This document shows positions 1 to 7,699 of a stretch of DNA of 64,000 nucleotides, one piece after another. The notes beneath the pieces are model-generated. The model was not told where the DNA came from and did not search any database. It saw only the letters and a program-made list of their open reading frames with translations. Position numbers and translations under genes: made by a program. Numbering within the stretch: position 1 is the stretch's first letter; each line of letters opens with the position of its first letter. The DNA comes from Bacterioplanoides pacificum (GTDB taxonomy: Bacteria > Pseudomonadota > Gammaproteobacteria > Pseudomonadales > Oceanobacteraceae). The stretch spans positions 558,001 through 622,000 of the forward strand of contig NZ_JBHRYB010000005.1 of NCBI RefSeq assembly GCF_042648445.1. The letters are read 5' to 3'.

Positions 1-2490
1 GTTTTCGTACTTGGTACGAGCCGCTTCTTTTGGATGCTCATCATCGAAGATGAAGCCAGCGTATTTCGCCAGGATGTCCCAGTCGCCTTCGGCTTTCAGT
101 TCGTCAACGATGTTGTACGTTGGTGGCGCAACAACCAGTGGCGCGTTGAAGGTGATAGGACCGTTCTTCTCCAGGTTACGCAGCATGGCAGCGATGATCT
201 GCATGTCACCTTTGTGAACCATACAAGAACCAACGAAGCCCAGGTCAACTTTACGACCATCGTAGTAAGAAGTCGGACGAATCACGTCGTGGGTGTAACG
301 CTTGGATACGTCTTCGTTGTTTACGTCTGGGTCAGCAATCATTGGTTCGTCGATTGCGTCCAGGTCTACAACCACTTCAGCGTAGTATTTAGCGTTGTCA
401 TCCGGAGCCAGAGCAGGTGCTTCGCCAGACTTAACTTCAGCAATACGCTTGTCAGCCAGGCCGATCAGCTTCTGCAGCATGCCAGCTTCGTTGTCCATGC
501 CTTTGTTGATCATGATCTGGATACGGGACTTAGCCAGTTCCAGAGACTTGATCAGGGTTTCATCGGTAGAGATACAGATAGAAGCTTTCGCTTTCATTTC
601 TGCAGTCCAGTCGGTGAAGGTGAAGGCCTGGTCAGCCAGCAGAGTACCGATTTGTACTTCGATTACACGACCCTGGAACACGTTTTCGCCGTTGAACTGC
701 TTCAGCATCTGCGCCTGGGTAGCGTGTACGATGTCACGGAAGTCCATGTGTGGCTTCATGTGGCCTTTGAAGGTTACCTTCACAGACTCTGGGATTGGCA
801 TTGCTGCTTCACCAGTAGCCAGTGCGATAGCAACCGTACCGGAGTCCGCACCGAACGCGACACCTTTAGACATACGGGTGTGAGAGTCACCACCGATGAT
901 GATCGCGCGATCGTCCACAGTAATGTCGTTCAGTACTTTGTGGATTACGTCGGTCATGGAGTGGTAAACACCCTTAGGATCGCGCGCAGTAATCACACCA
1001 AATGCGTTCATGAACGCCATCAGCTTAGGCGTGTTGGCCTTCGCTTTGTTGTCCCATACAGACGCTGTGTGACAGCCAGACTGGAACGCACCATCAACGT
1101 CAGGAGAGATGGTAGAAGCCGCCATGGACTCCAGTTCCTGACAGGTCATAGGACCAGTAGTGTCCTGAGAACCAACGATGTTCACTTTAACGCGCACGTC
1201 AGAACCGGTGTGCAGAGGCGTCTTAGAGGTAACACCAACCGCGTTACGGTTGAAGATCTTCTCAACCGCGGTCAGGCCCTGGCCTTCGATAGAGATTTCT
1301 TTCGACGCAGCGTAAACAACCGGTGCTTCAATACCCAGAGTTTCAGCAGCGAAAGTCTGGATCTTCTTACCGAAAGTTACCGCGTAAGAACCGCCAGCTT
1401 TCATGAATTCCACTTTTTGTGGCGTGAAAGCAGAGGCTACATCAACCAGTACATTGCCTTCGCTGTCCAGCAGCTTCTTGGCTTTGGTGTCGATGGTCAG
1501 AACGGTACCGGTCTTAACAGAGTATGCTTCTTCCAGTACCGGATCGCCGTTTTCGTCACGTACGATGTCGCCGTTTTCGTCTTTTTTCTGTACCCAGTTT
1601 TTCAGGTCCAGACCGATACCACCGGTTACGCCGACAGTCGTCAGGAAGATAGGTGCGATACCGTTAGTACCGGCAACAACCGGACGGTTGTTAACGAACG
1701 GGATGTATGGAGAGGTTTTTTCACCGGCCCACAGTGCCACGTTGTTAACACCAGACATACGGGAAGAACCTACGCCCATGGTGCCTTTCTCTGCGATCAG
1801 CATCACTTTAGCGTCTGGGTTGTCTTCACCCATTTTTTTGATTTCTTGCTGAGCTTCAGGAGAAATCATGCACAGGCCGTGCAGTTCACGGTCAGCACGG
1901 GAGTGAGACTGGTTGCCCGGAGACAGCAGGTCGGTAGAGATGTCACCTTCAGCAGCGATGTAGGTGATGACCTTAATTTTCTCTGGGATGTCGTCCAGCT
2001 TGGTGAAGAATTCTGCTTTTGCGTAGCTTTCCAGAATGTCTTTGGCAATGGCGTTGCCAGCTTTGAAAGCTTCAGCCAGGCGAGTGGTGTCTGCGTCGTA
2101 CAGGAATACCTGAGACTTCAGAACTTCACCGGCAGCAGCGTTGTTGGCATCGTCAGACAGAGCGATGTCCAGCAGCGCTTCAACAGATGGGCCGCCTTTC
2201 ATGTGAGACAGTTGCTCTAAAGCGAATTCCGGAGAGATTTCAGCAACCGTTTCTGCACCAGTAACGATGTCTTTCAGGAACTTAGCTTTAACACCAGCCG
2301 CCGGAGTCGTACCTGGCAGGGTGTTGTAGATGAAGAAGTTCAGCGAGTCTTCGCGGTGTTCATTGCCGCTGTCTTTGATCTGGGCAATGATTTCAGACAG
2401 CAGTTCAGCACTGTCGATAGGTTTTGGGTGCAGACCCAGTTCGTTTTTACGAACTTCGATCTCTTGTAGGTATTCAGAATACAAGCTCAT
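1..2490 (-). CDS. acnB: Aconitate hydratase B, 3' end cut off by window edge
   Basis: AcnB isomerises citrate to isocitrate in the TCA cycle and usually also hydrates 2-methylaconitate in the methylcitrate cycle. The minus strand is open from an ATG at 2490 to base 1 (830 codons). The order is a HEAT-like N-terminal part, the swivelling domain (GEKTSPYIPFVNNRPVVAG region), then the catalytic core with GGDSHTRMSKGVAFGADSG. The first iron-sulfur cysteine is visible as GSCMVHKGDMQ, Cys756. The second cysteine pair and roughly the last 100 residues lie outside the window. The GSCMVHKGD sequence differs from the E. coli enzyme (GSCMTNIGH), as in many marine gammaproteobacterial AcnBs from memory. 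Identification is secure from sequence. Confidence 0.97.
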   Translation of the reverse strand, partial: MSLYSEYLQEIEVRKNELGLHPKPIDSAELLSEIIAQIKDSGNEHREDSLNFFIYNTLPGTTPAAGVKAKFLKDIVTGAETVAEISPEFALEQLSHMKGGPSVEALLDIALSDDANNAAAGEVLKSQVFLYDADTTRLAEAFKAGNAIAKDILESYAKAEFFTKLDDIPEKIKVITYIAAEGDISTDLLSPGNQSHSRADRELHGLCMISPEAQQEIKKMGEDNPDAKVMLIAEKGTMGVGSSRMSGVNNVALWAGEKTSPYIPFVNNRPVVAGTNGIAPIFLTTVGVTGGIGLDLKNWVQKKDENGDIVRDENGDPVLEEAYSVKTGTVLTIDTKAKKLLDSEGNVLVDVASAFTPQKVEFMKAGGSYAVTFGKKIQTFAAETLGIEAPVVYAASKEISIEGQGLTAVEKIFNRNAVGVTSKTPLHTGSDVRVKVNIVGSQDTTGPMTCQELESMAASTISPDVDGAFQSGCHTASVWDNKAKANTPKLMAFMNAFGVITARDPKGVYHSMTDVIHKVLNDITVDDRAIIIGGDSHTRMSKGVAFGADSGTVAIALATGEAAMPIPESVKVTFKGHMKPHMDFRDIVHATQAQMLKQFNGENVFQGRVIEVQIGTLLADQAFTFTDWTAEMKAKASICISTDETLIKSLELAKSRIQIMINKGMDNEAGMLQKLIGLADKRIAEVKSGEAPALAPDDNAKYYAEVVVDLDAIDEPMIADPDVNNEDVSKRYTHDVIRPTSYYDGRKVDLGFVGSCMVHKGDMQIIAAMLRNLEKNGPITFNAPLVVAPPTYNIVDELKAEGDWDILAKYAGFIFDDEHPKEAARTKYEN

Positions 2491-2828
2491 ACGAATCTCT
2501 CATTCTTCATCTTATTGAACCCATCAGGGTTACAGCTAAGCGCTCTGCAGCCCTGATGGACGTTAACATTCACACGGAATTTCAGCCGGCAATTATAGGC
2601 CATCCGGGACTTTGGGTTAAAGAAGGCGAAGGTCGAATAGTTTATAAATTGCTCTTATTCGGCTTATGTTCGTTATAAATCCTGTGAATGCCGACTCTGG
2701 TCGGATAGCGTCGTCAGCGGTGGTCGGCGCTACCGCCGATTTGGCACAATTGCCCGCTATCTTGCCTCCGGTGACTCATTTATAGTGGCTGAATAACGAT
2801 AAAAATGCCCTGTACAAGGACTCCCGCG
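2491..2828. other. Divergent intergenic region, acnB / oxidoreductase
   Basis: These 338 bases separate two divergent genes and must hold both promoters. I see no credible gene here. The stretch around 2630-2690 is AT-rich and is the likeliest promoter zone, but I cannot assign a convincing -35/-10 pair for either gene. The only distinct structure is the hairpin at 2521-2559 next to the acnB start, listed separately. Confidence 0.5.
2521..2559 (-). promoter_or_regulatory. Hairpin in the acnB 5' leader
   Basis: CCATCAGGG (2521-2529) and CCCTGATGG (2551-2559) form a perfect 9-bp stem. Inside it, a symmetric 3/3 internal loop is followed by a CAG/CTG inner stem. It sits about 30 bases before the acnB ATG, so it would fold in the leader mRNA. 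Apo-aconitases are known to bind their own mRNAs in E. coli, so a regulatory role is possible but is inference only. Confidence 0.4.
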
Positions 2829-4997
2829 ATGACTGATGCCGAGCAGAAAAGCCGTATTCATAAACGTACCTGTTGCTTGTGTGAAGCCACTTGTGGTCTG
2901 GAGATTACCCTTCAGGGGGAAGCGCCGGACGAGCAGATTATTGCCATCAAAGGTGACAAAGATGACCCGTTCAGTCGTGGTTATATCTGCCCCAAAGCCA
3001 CCGCATTGCAGGATCTGCACAAGGATCCGGATCGCCTGACCCGGCCGGTAAAAAAACAGCCCGATGGCAGCTGGCAGGAAATCAGCTGGCCGCAGGCCAT
3101 CTCTGAGGCGGTAGCCGGATTACAGCGGGTGCAGCAACAATACGGCCGCGATGCGGTGGGCAGTTATCTCGGTAATCCCAACGTGCATAATTACGGCAAT
3201 TTATTGGTTGGCCCGATGTTGTTGCGCGCCATTGGTTCCCGCAATAAATTTTCGGCGACCTCGGTCGACCAGTTGCCGCACCATATGGCCAGTTATTTTA
3301 TGCTTGGCCACCAGTTACTGATGCCGGTTCCGGATATTGATCGCACCGATTTTATGCTGATCATCGGCGGCAATCCGGTAGCGTCCAACGGTTCTATCAT
3401 GACGGTGCCGGATATCAAAAACCGCTTAAAAGCCATCACTGAGCGCGGCGGCAAGGTGATTCTGGTGGATCCGCGCCGCAGCGAAACCGCCAAATTCAGC
3501 AGTGAGCATCTGTTTATCCGCCCGGGTCAGGATGTGTTGATGTTGTTATCGCTGTTGTATGTGTTCAGCCACGAAAGCGAGCTGCCAGCACTGCCGGATT
3601 ACGTCGACAGCCGCGATCTGAAAGCCTTGTCAGCGGAATTCTCGCCGGAAGTCACCGCGACCCGAACCGGTATTGCCGCCGCTCAGCTGCGTGATCTCGC
3701 GCGTCAATGGCTGGCGGCAGACTCGGCGGTGTGTTACGGCCGTATGGGGGTGTCGGTGCAGCAGTATGGCGGTTTGTGTCAGTGGCTGATCAATGTGCTG
3801 AATATTATCAGCGGTAATTTTGATCGCCCGGGTGGGGCGATGTTTACCTCGCCTGCGGTGGATTTGCCGGCGATTCTGGCAGCACGCGGCAGTCGCGGCC
3901 ATTACGATAAATACCGCTCGCGGGTGCGCGGCCTGCCGGAGTTTGGTGGTGAATTTCCGGTCGCGGCACTGGCCGAAGAAATTCTGACGGAAGCGGATAA
4001 CAAGAAAGGTGAGACTCAGATTAAAGCCATGGTGACGGTCGCCGGTAATCCGATTGTTGCTACACCGAACAGCAAGCAGCTGGAAAAAGCCTTTGAATCG
4101 CTGGAATTTATGGTGTCGGTGGATGGTTATATCAACGCCACCACCCGCCATGCTGATATTATTCTGCCGCCGGTCAGCCAGTTGCAGCGCGATCATTATG
4201 ATCTGATTTTTAATAATTTTGCCGTGCGTAATGTGGCGAAATATTCGCAACCCTTGTTTGCGCCGGGTGCCGGAGAAAAAGAAGACTGGCAGATTCTGCT
4301 GGCGCTGGCCAAAGGTTTTAATAATTCCGGCAGCGCGAAAAAGCGCTTCAGTAACTGGCTGACCTATCAGACCATCGGCTGGCTGAAGCCGAAAGGCCTG
4401 CTGAATAAAATGCTGGCAGCGGGTAAGTCGGGCCTCGATCTGAAACGCCTGCAACAACAGCCCGAAGGCGTCGATTTGGGGGCTTTACAGCCGGTGATGC
4501 CACAGCGTTTATTTCATAAAGACAAACGCCTGCAACTGACGCCAGAGTTGTACTGCAATGAGCTTGAGAGGGTGAAACAACAACTGCTGCAACCACTAGC
4601 CGCTGACGGACTGTTGCTGATTGGTCGTCGTCATATTCGCTCCAATAATTCCTGGATGCACAACAGCCAACGGCTGATTAAAGGCGCTGACCGTTGCACC
4701 TTGTTGCTTCATCCGGATGATGCGGCGGTGCTGGAGGTGGCCGACGGCGATAGCCTGAAGGTTATCTCCCGCACCGCTGAGGTTCTGGCGCCGGTGGAAA
4801 TCAGCGATGAGATTATGCCTGGGGTGGTCAGTCTGCCTCATGGCTATGGTCATAACCTGCCGGGCGTGAAATTGCAGACCGCGCTGCAGCAGCCTGGTGT
4901 GAATGCCAATGAGTTAACCGATGATTTGCTGGTTGATGAGTTAACCGGTAATGCGGCATTAAATGCGGTGCCGGTGACGCTGGCACGGGCTTCCTGA
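2829..4997 (+). CDS. Molybdopterin-dependent oxidoreductase (substrate unknown)
   Basis: This 722-residue protein belongs to the formate dehydrogenase/nitrate reductase catalytic-subunit superfamily (bis-MGD molybdenum enzymes). The N-terminus has the [4Fe-4S] ligands Cys15, Cys18, Cys22 and Cys54 (TCCLCEATC and GYICPKA), and the Lys after Cys54 is typical of the electron path. MGD-binding regions follow (IIGGNPVASNGS, VDPRRSETA, a C-terminal dinucleotide-binding domain with LPHGYGHNLPGV). There is no selenocysteine codon and no Tat signal, so it should be cytoplasmic. I chose the ATG at 2829 because AAGGA lies 8 bases upstream; an in-frame ATG at 2805 lacks this. It stands alone, with no electron-transfer or membrane subunit beside it, so neither substrate nor partner can be read from context. 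Confidence 0.85.
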   Translation: MTDAEQKSRIHKRTCCLCEATCGLEITLQGEAPDEQIIAIKGDKDDPFSRGYICPKATALQDLHKDPDRLTRPVKKQPDGSWQEISWPQAISEAVAGLQRVQQQYGRDAVGSYLGNPNVHNYGNLLVGPMLLRAIGSRNKFSATSVDQLPHHMASYFMLGHQLLMPVPDIDRTDFMLIIGGNPVASNGSIMTVPDIKNRLKAITERGGKVILVDPRRSETAKFSSEHLFIRPGQDVLMLLSLLYVFSHESELPALPDYVDSRDLKALSAEFSPEVTATRTGIAAAQLRDLARQWLAADSAVCYGRMGVSVQQYGGLCQWLINVLNIISGNFDRPGGAMFTSPAVDLPAILAARGSRGHYDKYRSRVRGLPEFGGEFPVAALAEEILTEADNKKGETQIKAMVTVAGNPIVATPNSKQLEKAFESLEFMVSVDGYINATTRHADIILPPVSQLQRDHYDLIFNNFAVRNVAKYSQPLFAPGAGEKEDWQILLALAKGFNNSGSAKKRFSNWLTYQTIGWLKPKGLLNKMLAAGKSGLDLKRLQQQPEGVDLGALQPVMPQRLFHKDKRLQLTPELYCNELERVKQQLLQPLAADGLLLIGRRHIRSNNSWMHNSQRLIKGADRCTLLLHPDDAAVLEVADGDSLKVISRTAEVLAPVEISDEIMPGVVSLPHGYGHNLPGVKLQTALQQPGVNANELTDDLLVDELTGNAALNAVPVTLARAS

Positions 4998-5012
4998 TCT
5001 GGCGGTTACGTG

Positions 5013-5261
5013 TCGCGGACAGGGTCCGCTCCCACGACACAGTCATTGTGTGGGAGAGGACCTTGTCCCCGATACAGTGCCGATGTAACGCCTGCTACGA
5101 CGTTGTGATTGTGTGGGAGGGGACCTTGTCCCCGATACAGTGTCGATGTAACGGCTGCTACGACGTTGTGATTGTGTGGGAGGGGACCTTGTCCCCGATA
5201 TAGTGTCGATATAACGGCTGCTGCGACGTTGTGGTTGTGTGGGAGGGGACCTTGTCCCCGA
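5013..5261. repeat. REP/REPIN-like repeat cluster, five copies
   Basis: A 23-base element with consensus GTGGGAGGGGACCTTGTCCCCGA occurs five times: inverted at 5013-5035 and direct at 5050-5072, 5113-5135, 5176-5198 and 5239-5261. Each holds a GGGGAC/GTCCCC (or CGGAC/GTCCG) stem behind a GTGGGAG head, like Pseudomonas-type REP sequences. The first two copies face each other, forming a REPIN. The last four sit on an exact 63-base period, so the linker was duplicated with the REP. The cluster fills the gap between the convergent oxidoreductase and rnfE genes and ends one base before the rnfE stop codon. It may also act as a bidirectional transcript end. No RAYT transposase is in the window. Confidence 0.85.
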
Positions 5262-5262
5262 T

Positions 5263-5976
5263 TTAACTGATCTTGCCTGTTACCCGCACCCGTTTACTGC
5301 CCACTTCAATTGGCTCTTTTCTGGCATCTGCAGCCTGTTTAATCTGATCGTCGATGATGTTTTTCAGCGCAATCAATAAGCCCATCGCAACAAATGCCCC
5401 GGGTGGCAGAATGGCAAACAGGAAGTCCGGGTAATCTTTAACCAGTTCAATTTTCCAGCTGGCGGCGGCGGGGCCAAACAGCAGATGCATATCGGAAAAA
5501 ATCACCCCCTGGCCCAATATTTCACGCATGGCACCGAGCACCACCAGTACCAGGGTAAAGCCCAGCGCCATCATAAAGCCGTCGACCACCGACGGCAGGA
5601 TCGGGTTTTTACAGGCAAAGGCATCCGCACGTCCGAGGATTGCGCAGTTGGTGACGATCAGCGGGATAAAAATCCCCAGTACCTGATACAGCTCGTAGGT
5701 AAAGGCCTGCATCACCAGCTCCGCCACGGTGACGAACGAGGCAATGATCATCACAAAAGCGGGCAGGCGCACTGCTTCGGATACATGGTTGCGGATCAGT
5801 GATACCGACAGGTTGGAGCCAATTAACACCATCATGGTCGCGAGCCCCAAGCCCAGTGCGTTCACCACCGAGCCGGTGACCGCCAGCAGCGGGCATAAGC
5901 CCAATAACTGCACCAGAGCCGGGTTGTTATGCCATAAGCCGTCAAGGCTGATGTCACGTAATGATTTGCTCGCCAT
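5263..5976 (-). CDS. rnfE: Rnf/Rsx electron-transport complex subunit E
   Basis: This integral membrane subunit of the Rnf complex couples ferredoxin/NAD electron transfer to ion transport across the inner membrane, or (as Rsx) keeps SoxR reduced. The 237-residue protein has about six hydrophobic segments and the NqrD/RnfE signatures NPALVQLLGLCPLLAV and LIVTNCAILGRADAFA, the latter holding a conserved membrane cysteine. It is the last gene of the six-gene operon. Its ATG overlaps the rnfG stop by one base (TAATG), so translation is probably coupled. Its 3' end abuts the REP cluster rather than nth, which often follows rnf in gammaproteobacteria. Confidence 0.95.
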   Translation of the reverse strand: MASKSLRDISLDGLWHNNPALVQLLGLCPLLAVTGSVVNALGLGLATMMVLIGSNLSVSLIRNHVSEAVRLPAFVMIIASFVTVAELVMQAFTYELYQVLGIFIPLIVTNCAILGRADAFACKNPILPSVVDGFMMALGFTLVLVVLGAMREILGQGVIFSDMHLLFGPAAASWKIELVKDYPDFLFAILPPGAFVAMGLLIALKNIIDDQIKQAADARKEPIEVGSKRVRVTGKIS

Positions 5977-6641
5977 TATTGCGCCTCCGTGATGGCCGGT
6001 TCGGCCAGTCGCTGCCGGATAATCTGCTGTTTGTGCTGCTGGAAAAAGGTCAGGGCGTTTTTCACCGCCCGCACCACGGCCCGGGGGGTGATGGTGGCGC
6101 CGGTAAACTGGTCAAACTCACCGCCGTCTTTTTTCACATTCCAGCCGTCTGACTGTGGGTTTAACAGGGATTTACCGTTAAAGCCGAGAATCCAGTTGGA
6201 TTTTTTCAGGTCGACTTTGTCACCCAGTCCGGGGGTTTCTTTATGTTCGATCACCCGCACACCGGCCAGGCTGCCATTGGCTCGGACACCAACAATCAGG
6301 CTGATCTGGGTGGTGTAACCATCCGGAGCTACCGCCGGGATGATTGCGGTATGGACCTTGCCCTCGCGCCGGGCCAGATGGATTACGGCATCGTCGCTGA
6401 TGGGGCCAAGCAACTGGCGGTTAAACTGGTCGTCCAGTGCCAGGGTGTCGCTTAACAGGTCGTTGTCGTACTGGTCGCGCGGCACGATGTCGTTTAACGC
6501 TTTGGCTTCGGCCTGGCGGATATTCTGTTCAATACGTTGTTGTGTACCAACCTGAGCCACAGCGATAGCACCGGCGGTGACCATGGCAAACAGCGCCAGG
6601 CCAACGGCATTATTACGAATGGAAAGCAGAAGTTCGTTCAT
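5976..6641 (-). CDS. rnfG: Rnf/Rsx subunit G (covalent flavin subunit)
   Basis: RnfG is a periplasm-facing flavoprotein with one N-terminal membrane anchor (about residues 10-32). The flavin attachment motif TGAT is visible at 180-183 inside FDQFTGATITPRAVV, and Thr183 is the expected FMN phosphoester site. Upstream HKETPGLGDKVD also matches the RnfG/NqrC family. The 221-residue length is normal. It lies between rnfD (11 bases away) and rnfE (1-base overlap) in the operon order A-B-C-D-G-E. Confidence 0.95.
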   Translation of the reverse strand: MNELLLSIRNNAVGLALFAMVTAGAIAVAQVGTQQRIEQNIRQAEAKALNDIVPRDQYDNDLLSDTLALDDQFNRQLLGPISDDAVIHLARREGKVHTAIIPAVAPDGYTTQISLIVGVRANGSLAGVRVIEHKETPGLGDKVDLKKSNWILGFNGKSLLNPQSDGWNVKKDGGEFDQFTGATITPRAVVRAVKNALTFFQQHKQQIIRQRLAEPAITEAQ

Positions 6642-6652
6642 AGGTGCTGTCC

Positions 6653-7699
6653 TTAATTCTTTTTCGCCGCCAGACCACGTCTGGCTTTTTTATGACCATA
6701 GGTGCGGGGCTGGGTGTAGGCATCAATAAAGGGGGCGGCAAAGTTCATCAGGATCACGGCAAACGCCACGGCATCCGGATACGCACCCCAGGTACGAATG
6801 ATGTACAGCAATACGCCAATACCAGCGCCATAGATCAGCTTGCCACGCACGGTAGTGGCGGCTGACACCGGGTCGGTGGCGATAAAAAACGCTCCTAACA
6901 TGGTGGCACCACTGAGCAGGTGCAACGACAGCGGTGTATACATGTCTTCATCCCAGCCGAACAATAGCGAGCACAGCGCCAGGCCGGCGAGCATCGCCAA
7001 TGGGATATGCCAGCTGATAATACGGCGCCAGATCAGTACCACGCCACCGAGCAGATAGGCCAGGTTGACCCACTCCCAGCCGCCGTTCAGCCAGCCATTA
7101 AAGGTTGCCTGTTGCAGCACGACGTCGGAGGTCTGTTTATCAATCAGGTGTTTGTAGGCATCCAGTGGTGTGGCACCGCTGTAGCCATCCACCGGACTGG
7201 CGGCAAAAATAGCGGCCAGGGTATCGCCCAGAGGCGCGAAGCTGCTGCCGGTCATCTGGCTTGATAGCGCCCAGTTGGTGGTCATTTGTACCGGAAACGA
7301 TACCAGCACCAGTGCGTAACCCACCATCGCCGGGTTAAAGGGGTTGTTGCCGAGGCCGCCATACAGCTGTTTGGCAAACACCACCGCAAAGCTGCTGGCG
7401 ATCACCGTGATCCACCAGGGCGCAAATGGCGGCAGGGCCAGGCCCAGTAACACACCGGTCAGCAGGGCGCTGTTATCGCGCAGGAAAAATCCGACCGGCC
7501 GTTTGCGCAGGCTCAGGATAATGGCTTCGCTGGCAAGCGCCACCACGGAAGCCAGTATCACGTTGATCAGAGTACCAAAACCGAACAGGCCGGTAGTGAC
7601 TGCCAGACCCGGTAAAGTCGCCAGCATCACCGTCAGCATCACCTTCTGGGTGCTGTTGGGGCCATGGGTGTGGGGCGATGATAAGGTGAGCAAAGCCAT
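6653..7699 (-). CDS. rnfD: Rnf/Rsx subunit D (membrane flavin subunit)
   Basis: RnfD is a polytopic inner-membrane subunit of the NqrB/RnfD family. The 348 residues include several strong hydrophobic helices, the family segment YGGLGNNPFNPAMVGYA, and the covalent FMN motif SGAT at 174-177 (DGYSGATPLDA, Thr177). ATDPVSAATT near the C-terminus is also typical. Its ATG overlaps the rnfC stop at 7699 by one base, indicating coupled translation. The C-terminus ends in a basic tail (KKARRGLAAKKN). Confidence 0.95.
   Translation of the reverse strand: MALLTLSSPHTHGPNSTQKVMLTVMLATLPGLAVTTGLFGFGTLINVILASVVALASEAIILSLRKRPVGFFLRDNSALLTGVLLGLALPPFAPWWITVIASSFAVVFAKQLYGGLGNNPFNPAMVGYALVLVSFPVQMTTNWALSSQMTGSSFAPLGDTLAAIFAASPVDGYSGATPLDAYKHLIDKQTSDVVLQQATFNGWLNGGWEWVNLAYLLGGVVLIWRRIISWHIPLAMLAGLALCSLLFGWDEDMYTPLSLHLLSGATMLGAFFIATDPVSAATTVRGKLIYGAGIGVLLYIIRTWGAYPDAVAFAVILMNFAAPFIDAYTQPRTYGHKKARRGLAAKKN

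Noticed and set aside
34..2220. Very long open frame (728 codons) on the plus strand
   Set aside because: It lies fully antisense to acnB, has an odd composition rich in Arg/Val/Phe, and only mirrors acnB codon use.
2424..2678. Open frame of 84 codons across the acnB start
   Set aside because: No ribosome site and no protein-like pattern; it overlaps the acnB 5' end and its hairpin.
5013..5261. CRISPR array from regular 63-bp repeats
   Set aside because: Linkers are nearly identical copies rather than unique spacers, and no cas genes are present; the REP signature fits.
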